NCBI GenBank assembly: GCA_947589165.1
Contig: CANQCH010000062.1
Span: 1 to 6,581 of the forward strand
DNA: 6,581 bases
Reading direction: 5' to 3'
Source of the DNA: an uncultured Bacilli bacterium
GTDB taxonomy: Bacteria; Bacillota_I; Bacilli_A; RF39; UBA660
Shown: in pieces, positions 1-4,752 of the stretch
Numbering within the stretch: position 1 is the stretch's first letter
Layout of the letters: each line of letters opens with the position of its first letter
Position numbers and translations under genes: made by a program
Notes under the pieces: generated by a model
Told to the model about the DNA's origin: nothing
Database searches by the model: none
Seen by the model: the letters and a program-made list of their open reading frames with translations, nothing else

Positions 1-42
1 AGGATGAATGCTAAAGAATATAAATCAATGGGCTTTATATAA
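1..42 (+). CDS. Possible 3' end of an upstream gene (partial)
   Basis: The frame beginning at base 1 is open for 13 codons (RMNAKEYKSMGFI) and ends in TAA at 40-42. The other two forward frames hit stops within the first 15 bases. The residues look like an ordinary protein tail, but the fragment is too short to assign to a family, and an open stretch of this length can arise by chance. The stop codon lies inside the left arm of the inverted repeat at 36-67. The sequence left of the window would settle whether this is a gene. Confidence 0.25.
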   Translation, partial: RMNAKEYKSMGFI

Positions 43-67
43 AATTATTGTGATATAATTTTATATA
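36..67. repeat. Perfect 13-bp AT-rich inverted repeat around the promoter of the first gene
   Basis: The arms TATATAAAATTAT (36-48) and ATAATTTTATATA (55-67) are exact reverse complements around a 6-base spacer. The right arm contains most of the proposed -10 hexamer. No T-run follows on the plus strand, so it makes a poor intrinsic terminator for a gene entering from the left. A dyad covering a -10 element could be an operator for a dimeric regulator, or only an AT-rich hairpin. The repeat is seen directly; its role is inference. Confidence 0.6.
51..59 (+). promoter_or_regulatory. Extended -10 promoter of the 83-952 gene
   Basis: TGATATAAT fits the extended -10 consensus TGnTATAAT exactly, with the hexamer at 54-59. 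No good -35 hexamer is seen about 17 bases upstream, which is usual for extended -10 promoters. Transcription would begin near 66, giving a leader of about 17 bases before the ATG at 83. This argues against the GTG at 71 as the start codon. Confidence 0.5.
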
Positions 68-82
68 GAAGTGTGGTGTTAT

Positions 83-952
83 ATGGATAGGTATTTATTT
101 GAAAACTTTGTTTTTGAATTTGAAGATGAAGAAATGATTGAAAAAAGTTTAATCTTTTTTGCACAACAAGCAAAAAATAAAGTTGAGAAAAAGGGTAATA
201 AAAAAATAACTTTTAATTATTATCCGCAAAAGGAAAATAATTTACAGTTAGTTATTGAATCAATAAGAGATGGAAAAAATATTTGTGTTAATAATATGAA
301 AGTTCATCATACTTCACCTGATGTTTGGAAATTAAAAATTATTAATTCTTTTTCAAACTTTGAAGATTGTTATATGGCCAGTCGGGAAAATAGTGAAGGA
401 TTTGTTATTATTAGATTAGTCAATGAACAAGTCCTTGGTGAAATAAAAGCTGGAGATATAATTGAAGTACAAGTTGTTGCTTTTGCTATGGCAATTGATA
501 TTTTTAAAAATGAAAAAGAATATAAAAAGAAAGTTCCTAAAAGTAAAAATGGACAAAAGTATTTTATGGAGGATGGTGCTTTAATTCCTTTTTTAGCTAT
601 AGTGAATAATAGTGCTAATCTAACTCCTGAAGAAAGAGAAAAAAAAGATCACTCATTTGATAATTTAGTGGATGTTAAGGGAACAATTAAACAATGTTGG
701 TCATGTCCTTTAAATATATTTGGTATGGATGTTAATAATTATTATATGGCTGAAATTGATACAGAATTTGGCCCCCTTCATATAGTTATTCCACAACCGA
801 TGATACCAGAAGGTTTAGAAGAATTTGGGGTAGGCAATATTATAACGGGAAAAATTCTTTTATCCGGAGATATATGTATTAATAAATATGAAAAGTATAT
901 TTCAGAATTAGTTATTAAAAATGAAGAAAAAATAAAGAACGATTATAATTGA
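83..952 (+). CDS. Hypothetical soluble protein, 289 aa, possible OB-like folds
   Basis: I do not recognise this protein. It has no signal peptide and no membrane helix, and its N-terminal half is acidic and rich in lysine and asparagine. Two stretches rich in alternating hydrophobic residues and glycines look like small beta-barrels: about residues 105-140 (FVIIRLV, then KAGDIIEVQVV) and about 193-265 (DVKGTI, FGPLHIVIP, VGNIITGKILLSGDI). The second resembles an OB-type fold, which is inference from pattern only. The ATG at 83 is preferred over a GTG four codons upstream at 71, because a GTGTGGTG ribosome-binding-like stretch and the predicted transcription start both sit just before 83. It stands alone, converges with the membrane-protein gene to its right, and ends in TGA in the loop of a hairpin. 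Arginine codons are mostly AGA/AGG, unlike the ltaS-asnB operon. It is very likely a real gene; its function is unknown. Confidence 0.85.
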   Translation: MDRYLFENFVFEFEDEEMIEKSLIFFAQQAKNKVEKKGNKKITFNYYPQKENNLQLVIESIRDGKNICVNNMKVHHTSPDVWKLKIINSFSNFEDCYMASRENSEGFVIIRLVNEQVLGEIKAGDIIEVQVVAFAMAIDIFKNEKEYKKKVPKSKNGQKYFMEDGALIPFLAIVNNSANLTPEEREKKDHSFDNLVDVKGTIKQCWSCPLNIFGMDVNNYYMAEIDTEFGPLHIVIPQPMIPEGLEEFGVGNIITGKILLSGDICINKYEKYISELVIKNEEKIKNDYN

Positions 953-962
953 TAATCGTTCT
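925..962 (-). terminator. Hairpin terminator between convergent genes, oriented for leftward transcripts
   Basis: The arms at 936-945 and 953-962 (AGAACGATTA / TAATCGTTCT) pair perfectly over 10 bp with a 7-base loop. Read on the minus strand, the hairpin is followed by a T-rich run (TTATTTTTTCTTC), the form of a rho-independent terminator. It would therefore end leftward transcription from the 1100-1984 gene, or from any start in the gap. On the plus strand no T-run follows, although the hairpin includes the TGA of the 83-952 gene and may still protect that transcript's 3' end. Confidence 0.65.
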
Positions 963-966
963 ATAC

Positions 967-1083
967 ATGTATCATAGTCGAACTAAAGTTATAAAATTCG
1001 ACGAAATTTCAATATGGAGCGGAAAAACTACAAGTTACGAACTAAATTCTCTTTCTATAAATAATTATATCAAAAGAATTTAA
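967..1083 (+). other. Open 38-codon stretch in the gap; small ORF or remnant of a decayed gene
   Basis: An ATG at 967 opens a 38-codon frame ending in TAA at 1081-1083; the frame is open from 949. The peptide begins MYHSRTKVIKFDEISIW and ends SINNYIKRI, with ordinary protein-like composition. An open frame of this length is somewhat unexpected in such AT-rich intergenic DNA. No Shine-Dalgarno sequence precedes the ATG, and the hairpin at 936-962 lies just upstream, so an independently translated gene is doubtful. A leftover C-terminal piece of a lost gene is an equal or better explanation. No family is recognised. Confidence 0.2.
1064..1072 (-). promoter_or_regulatory. Possible extended -10 for a short leftward RNA
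   Basis: On the minus strand this reads TGATATAAT, a full match to TGnTATAAT, but it has no clear -35. It lies downstream of the stop codon of the 1100-1984 gene. A transcript starting near 1057 would run about 130 bases to the T-run after the 936-962 hairpin and contain no obvious coding sequence. In DNA this AT-rich such matches occur by chance, so this is a weak call. Confidence 0.25.
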
Positions 1084-1099
1084 TAAATAAAATTAATTT

Positions 1100-1984
1100 T
1101 CATTTTAATATTTTTTCCTTCTCTTTTTCAAATTCTTCTTTTGTTATAATATCGTTATCTAATAGTTCTTTTAATTTTTTTAAATCGCTATATTTATCTG
1201 TTGATATTTCTTTATTAATATTTTCATTATTTGATTGCTCCTTTTTATCAATAATGCTGGTAATTTTATTTTTTAACTTATCAGCATTTTCTATAAATTG
1301 AAATTTATACTTATTTGAAGATGTATTAATTATTATTGTTCCATAATTAAAAATTTTACCCAAGAATGATTGAACTACCATAACATCATTAATTTTGTTT
1401 ATTGGTGCGTCCAATGAAATAGTATTTAACCATCCTTTTTTTCCAAAAACTTTTTTTGTTGAAATTTCAAGAATGGTTGTTGATTTTAATATAAAAACTT
1501 GAATTAATTTTAAAATACTCCATACGAATAAATATAACAAAATTATTAAAGGAATAATTCGATTACTTAATGATGTTTCTTCCATTAAATTGTTGTCGAT
1601 ATATGCAATCATATTATAAAATCCAATAATCGATAGTGATAGTGTTAATATGTATGGTATAAAAACTATTGAATTAATAGAAGCTTTTTCATAAGAATCG
1701 TTTTCATTTTCAATATTTATATGTGATTTTAACATTTGCAAATTTAAAAAATAAGCAAATATGGCTTCAATGAAAACCAAAACTACATCTGATAAAGTAA
1801 TGCTACTTCCTTTTATAAATAAAAACATAAAAATTAATACAAATAATAAACTATTAATAAACAGCCTTTTAGAAATATCTTTTTTAGAATATTTCTTTTT
1901 ACCTAATTTAATAATAATTGGGTAAATAAGAAATACAATAAAAAATATTATCATTCCTAAAAATAAATTAAATAATTCTTCCAT
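1100..1984 (-). CDS. Membrane protein with bacterial PH domain and C-terminal SHOCT motif, 294 aa
   Basis: The N-terminal half holds about five hydrophobic helices (residues roughly 6-26, 41-57, 63-82, 105-129, 143-166). About 170-245 follow the bPH2 (YdbS/YdbT-type) pattern: LEISTKKVFGKKG, then SLDAPINKINDVMVVQSFLGKIFNYGTIIINT, given here only as a motif summary (key: KIxDV, QSFLGKIFxYG). About 266-294 (LKKLKELLDNDIITKEEFEKE) are a typical SHOCT motif, a short C-terminal helix pair thought to mediate oligomerisation. The protein should sit in the cytoplasmic membrane with PH and SHOCT parts in the cytosol. Proteins of this build are common in Bacillota, some linked to envelope stress, but the role here is unknown. 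The ATG at 1984 is chosen over an in-frame TTG at 2014 because AAAGAGGTG lies just before it and the TTG overlaps the proposed -10. The stop is TGA. Confidence 0.85.
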   Translation of the reverse strand: MEELFNLFLGMIIFFIVFLIYPIIIKLGKKKYSKKDISKRLFINSLLFVLIFMFLFIKGSSITLSDVVLVFIEAIFAYFLNLQMLKSHINIENENDSYEKASINSIVFIPYILTLSLSIIGFYNMIAYIDNNLMEETSLSNRIIPLIILLYLFVWSILKLIQVFILKSTTILEISTKKVFGKKGWLNTISLDAPINKINDVMVVQSFLGKIFNYGTIIINTSSNKYKFQFIENADKLKNKITSIIDKKEQSNNENINKEISTDKYSDLKKLKELLDNDIITKEEFEKEKEKILK

Positions 1985-1990
1985 AGTGAA

Positions 1991-1999
1991 CACCTCTTT
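1991..1999 (-). promoter_or_regulatory. Ribosome binding site that fixes the start of the PH/SHOCT gene
   Basis: On the minus strand AAAGAGGTG ends 6 bases before the ATG at 1984. It is a strong Shine-Dalgarno match and lies inside the longer frame that begins at TTG 2014, so it decides for the shorter 294-residue protein. Confidence 0.7.
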
Positions 2000-2004
2000 A
2001 AATA

Positions 2005-2034
2005 AGTATAGCAAATTAAAAAAACATAATTCAA
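2005..2034 (-). promoter_or_regulatory. Sigma-70/SigA-type promoter of the PH/SHOCT gene
   Basis: On the minus strand a -35 TTGAAT (2029-2034) and a -10 TATACT (2005-2010) are separated by 18 bases. The hexamers match consensus at 4 of 6 and 5 of 6 positions. The predicted start near 1998 falls at the beginning of the ribosome binding site and gives an unusually short leader, which lowers confidence. It lies just past the tRNA-His terminator, so the gene appears to be transcribed separately. Confidence 0.4.
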
Positions 2035-2050
2035 GAGTTTTTAAAATTTC

Positions 2051-2091
2051 TTTAAAATAAAAACTTACAAACCTTTATCAGTTCGTAAGTT
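2051..2091 (-). terminator. Rho-independent terminator of tRNA-His
   Basis: Reading leftward from the tRNA, AACTTACGAAC (2081-2091) pairs with GTTTGTAAGTT (2062-2072) over 11 positions with one G-U pair and an 8-base loop. It is followed directly by a T-rich run (TTTATTTT). It lies 10 bases past the CCA end, as expected for ending a tRNA transcript before the next gene. Confidence 0.85.
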
Positions 2092-2100
2092 GATTTTAAA

Positions 2101-2177
2101 TGGGGCGAAGTGTGGGAGTCGAACCCACGCATAATAGAGCCACAATCTACCGTGTTAACCACTTCACCAACTCCGCC
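2101..2177 (-). tRNA. tRNA-His (anticodon GTG)
   Basis: The 77-base minus-strand sequence folds as a complete cloverleaf. The acceptor stem has seven pairs (GCGGAGT with ACTTCGC, one G-U) plus the extra G-1:C73 pair that marks histidine tRNAs. The D stem is GTG/CAC; the anticodon stem GTAGA/TCTAT carries the loop TTGTGGC with GTG at positions 34-36; the T stem GTGGG/CCCAC encloses TTCGACT. The 3' CCA is encoded at 2101-2103. It reads both histidine codons. It lies 24 bases after the glycosylase gene on the same strand, but has its own likely promoter and terminator. Its 3' side faces the accessory-looking genes, the usual side for islands that integrate at tRNAs. Confidence 0.97.
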
Positions 2178-2189
2178 ATAAGTAATAAT

Positions 2190-2218
2190 AGAATACCAAA
2201 ATTATTGGTTAAAATCAA
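2190..2218 (-). promoter_or_regulatory. Likely tRNA-His promoter overlapping the end of the glycosylase gene
   Basis: On the minus strand a -35 TTGATT (2213-2218) and a -10 TATTCT (2190-2195) have an ideal 17-base spacing. Each hexamer matches consensus at 4 of 6 positions. The -35 lies inside the last codons of the glycosylase gene and the -10 just past its stop. The tRNA begins 12 bases after the -10, leaving only a very short 5' leader. Read-through from the glycosylase gene may also contribute. Confidence 0.5.
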
Positions 2219-2699
2219 GCCTTTCCCATGTCTTTTTAATTATTTCGTAAGCTTTGATTAATTTAGCTAGACTATAAGTTGCATTAGCACTGGAAGGACT
2301 AGGAAGTAAAATAACTTCTTTATCGCATTTAATATATTTTTTAAAAGTGGTATAAGATTTTTGTCCGGTGCAAAAAATAACTTTAATTTTGGTTTCTTTG
2401 ATTAATTTATTAATATCATTTACTTTAATATTTTTTATTGAAGCATCACTTGAAGCGGTAATATCACAAGATTTGATGGTATCCCATAAAGCAATATGAT
2501 GCGCTAATAAAAAGGCAATTTTTTCCTGATTAGAATATAATTTAACGTGAAATAAATTTTCCAAAATGGGCCAAAAACGATTTTGGGGATTGGCATAATA
2601 AAAATTTTTTTCACGCGAAATAACACTAGGCATGGAACCTAAAATTAAAATTTGGGCATCTTGATTATAAATGGGCTTTAAAGGGTGAATAACTTGCAT
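2202..2699 (-). CDS. DNA-deoxyinosine (hypoxanthine) glycosylase, uracil-DNA glycosylase superfamily, 165 aa
   Basis: This cytosolic base-excision-repair enzyme is predicted to cut deaminated bases (hypoxanthine, possibly uracil) from DNA, leaving an abasic site. The first motif is at residues 20-42: LGSMPS, then YYANPQNRFW, in which the asparagines at 37 and 40 are candidates for the catalytic position described in the family-6 (HDG) branch. VIFCTG at 108-112 is the expected core strand before the second motif, LLPSPSSANA (131-140), which fills the place of the superfamily HPSP/leucine-loop segment. The length fits the 160-170 residues usual for this group. The ATG at 2699 has a strong ribosome binding site (GGGGAGG at 2705-2711). 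Membership of the superfamily is near certain; the substrate is less sure, as related MUG/TDG enzymes prefer G:U or G:T mismatches. It is divergent from the ltaS-asnB operon and precedes tRNA-His. Confidence 0.9.
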   Translation of the reverse strand: MQVIHPLKPIYNQDAQILILGSMPSVISREKNFYYANPQNRFWPILENLFHVKLYSNQEKIAFLLAHHIALWDTIKSCDITASSDASIKNIKVNDINKLIKETKIKVIFCTGQKSYTTFKKYIKCDKEVILLPSPSSANATYSLAKLIKAYEIIKKTWERLDFNQ

Positions 2700-2715
2700 A
2701 TTGGCCTCCCCATAA

Positions 2716-2724
2716 ATTATAGCA
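2716..2724 (-). promoter_or_regulatory. Extended -10 promoter of the glycosylase gene
   Basis: The minus strand reads TGCTATAAT, matching TGnTATAAT exactly, with a perfect TATAAT at 2716-2721. No good -35 is seen in the A/T-run upstream. The ribosome binding site and ATG follow within 20 bases, so the leader is very short. Confidence 0.55.
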
Positions 2725-2752
2725 CTTTCTTTCTTTAAAAAATAAAAATCCG

Positions 2753-2761
2753 TGTTATAAT
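2753..2761 (+). promoter_or_regulatory. Extended -10 promoter of the ltaS-like/asnB operon
   Basis: TGTTATAAT is a full TGnTATAAT match with TATAAT at 2756-2761 and no clear -35. The start would be near 2768, about 18 bases before the ATG at 2786, with the ribosome binding site between. The divergent glycosylase promoter lies so close that both -35 zones would fall on the same A/T-run around 2733-2744, so the two promoters may compete for polymerase. Confidence 0.55.
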
Positions 2762-2771
2762 TAAAAATGTA

Positions 2772-2779
2772 GTGGTGGT
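2772..2779 (+). promoter_or_regulatory. Unusual ribosome binding site GTGGTGG of the ltaS-like gene
   Basis: GTGGTGG takes the Shine-Dalgarno position before the ATG at 2786, in place of the AGGAG seen before asnB. A similar GTGTGGTG precedes the first gene of the window, supporting its use as a weaker GGTG-type site in this organism. Confidence 0.5.
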
Positions 2780-2785
2780 AAAAAA

Positions 2786-4738
2786 ATGAAAAAATTAACT
2801 TTTACAAAAAAATTAGATGTTTTTTGGGTTTATTTAATTAGTTTTTGTTATTTGGAGTTACTATTTAAAATAGTTAGTCCTTATAGTCCTTTTTCATGGG
2901 ATGTCATTAATAATCTTTTATTTATTTTATTTTTAAGTATTGTTTGTAAATTTATTACTTCATTTTTTCAAGAAAAGGTTAATAAGATTTTATATTTTGT
3001 TATTATGGCCATCTTTTGCCTTTTTTATGCCATTCAAATAGTGGTCCATAATATCTTTGGTTTTTATTTTGATTTTTCACTTTTAGGAGCCACTGATCAA
3101 ATTTTAAGTTTTTCTGGTGATATGTTTAAATTAATATTTAAAAATATTTTTTATGTTTTAATTATCTTTTTACCAATTATTGTTAGTGGTATTTGTCATA
3201 GTGGTATTAGTTTTAAGAAAAAGAATTTTAAAAAGAGTGTTTTCTTGCTTCCGTTGGCGGCCGGTATTTATGGCATCTTTTTATTAAGCTTAAATATTGG
3301 TAAAAACGAAGAATACTCGGCCTATAAATTATTTTATCAAAATCATAATGTGGAATTAAGTTTAAAAAGATTAGGAGTAATTAATACCATGTTTATTGAT
3401 TCAAATCGGTATATTTTTGGTTTTAATGAACATATTGATATTATTCCTAATGAGCAAGTAAAAGATGCTTTAGATGATATTCATTCTGATGAACCAAGTT
3501 ATGCTTATAATAATTTAGATTATGATTTTGCTTCTTTAATTAAAAATAGTAAGGGAACAGTTAAAAATATGCATGAATATTTTCAAAATGAAAGTGGAAC
3601 TTTACAAAATGAATATACGGGCTTTTTCAAAGATAAAAATTTAATTATGTTTATGGCTGAAAGTTTTAACGAAATGGCTGTTAGTAAAGAGCTAACACCA
3701 ACCTTATATAAATTAGTAAATAATGGTTTTGTTTTTGAAAATTTTTATACTCCAACTATTAGTAGTACCATTGGCGGCGAATTTCAAGAACTTACCGGTT
3801 TAGTTGCCGCGTCTGGTTTTTTATCGCCTTGGAAAAAGGGCGAAAATAGTTATCCGTTTGGTCTAGCCACCATGTTTCAAAATGCGGGTTTTAAAACTTT
3901 CGCTTATCATGATCACACTTATACTTTCCAAAGTCGAAATAAATATTTAAAGGCTTTAGGTTTTGATAATTATTTAGGTTGTCGTAACGGTTTAGAAGCT
4001 CGAATTAATTGTAACAAATGGCCCGAAAGTGATGTCGAAATGATTGATAAAACATTTGATGATTATATTAATACGGATGGTCAATTTATGGTTTATTATG
4101 TGACTGTTAGTGGCCATGGGGGTTATTCTTGGAGTGGCAATGCCATGAGTCTTAAGAATAAAGAATATGTTGCAGACTTAGATTTAACGGAAGGTGCTAA
4201 AGCTTATTTAGCTTCTCAAATTGAACTTGATCATGCTTTAGAACTTTTACTGCAAAAATTAGACGAAGCCGGGAAATTAGATGACACGGTTATTGCTTTA
4301 GTCGGCGATCATTATCCTTATTTATTACCAAATGAAGATGTTAATAGCATCACTAAAGGTAAAAAAGATTTTGTAGTTGAAATAAATCATAGTAATTTCA
4401 TTTTGTGGAATAATATAATGGATAAAGTAAAGGTAGAAAAAGTCGGTAGTCAAATTGATGTTTTACCAACTATTTATAATGTTTTTGGGTTAAAATATGA
4501 TTCCCGTTTAATTATTGGAAAAGATATTTTAAGTACGACGCCGGGATTAGCTATTTTTGGTAATAGTTCTTGGGTATCTGATGAAGGAACTTATTTTGCC
4601 TCTCAAGGTAAGTTTGTACCTAAAGAAAATCATGAAGTTGCCGCTGATTACGTTAGCAATATGAATCGAATTGTTAGTAACAAAGTTTCCATGAGTAAAT
4701 TAATCATGACGGAAAATTATTATCAATATTTTAAATAA
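2786..4738 (+). CDS. LtaS-like lipoteichoic acid synthase (membrane glycerol-phosphate transferase), 650 aa
   Basis: It is predicted to move glycerol-phosphate units from phosphatidylglycerol onto a growing lipoteichoic acid chain on the outer face of the membrane. Five hydrophobic helices occupy about residues 11-31, 41-60, 67-92, 115-137 and 150-170; lysines between helices 2-3 and 4-5 support N-inside, C-outside. The rest is a sulfatase/alkaline-phosphatase-fold domain. By alignment with S. aureus LtaS I assign E292 (in MAESF) and D508-H509 (in VGDHYP) as metal ligands, T328 (in STIGGEF) as the nucleophile matching Thr300, and H444 (in SGHGG) as a substrate-side histidine. All are present, so it should be active. 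Length is close to that of S. aureus LtaS (646). It leads an operon with asnB, 14 bases downstream. It could be a paralogue such as an LTA primase or another phosphoglycerol transferase; the family is sure, the exact substrate is not. Confidence 0.93.
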   Translation: MKKLTFTKKLDVFWVYLISFCYLELLFKIVSPYSPFSWDVINNLLFILFLSIVCKFITSFFQEKVNKILYFVIMAIFCLFYAIQIVVHNIFGFYFDFSLLGATDQILSFSGDMFKLIFKNIFYVLIIFLPIIVSGICHSGISFKKKNFKKSVFLLPLAAGIYGIFLLSLNIGKNEEYSAYKLFYQNHNVELSLKRLGVINTMFIDSNRYIFGFNEHIDIIPNEQVKDALDDIHSDEPSYAYNNLDYDFASLIKNSKGTVKNMHEYFQNESGTLQNEYTGFFKDKNLIMFMAESFNEMAVSKELTPTLYKLVNNGFVFENFYTPTISSTIGGEFQELTGLVAASGFLSPWKKGENSYPFGLATMFQNAGFKTFAYHDHTYTFQSRNKYLKALGFDNYLGCRNGLEARINCNKWPESDVEMIDKTFDDYINTDGQFMVYYVTVSGHGGYSWSGNAMSLKNKEYVADLDLTEGAKAYLASQIELDHALELLLQKLDEAGKLDDTVIALVGDHYPYLLPNEDVNSITKGKKDFVVEINHSNFILWNNIMDKVKVEKVGSQIDVLPTIYNVFGLKYDSRLIIGKDILSTTPGLAIFGNSSWVSDEGTYFASQGKFVPKENHEVAADYVSNMNRIVSNKVSMSKLIMTENYYQYFK

Positions 4739-4752
4739 GGAGAATAAGCTTT

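Noticed and set aside
71..82. GTG at 71 as start of the first gene, adding four residues
   Set aside because: It lies about five bases from the predicted transcription start and before the ribosome-binding-like GTGTGGTG; the ATG at 83 fits both signals better.
963..972. Ten-base palindrome ATACATGTAT beside the hairpin
   Set aside because: Short palindromes of this composition are common in AT-rich DNA, and nothing around it suggests a binding site.
976..983. AGTCGAAC shared with the tRNA-His T-loop as an attachment site copy
   Set aside because: Eight bases are too few, flanking bases do not match and the tRNA 3' end is not reproduced.
1985..2014. TTG at 2014 as start of the PH/SHOCT gene, adding ten residues
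   Set aside because: The extension overlaps the -10 element and contains the AAAGAGGTG ribosome binding site for the ATG at 1984.
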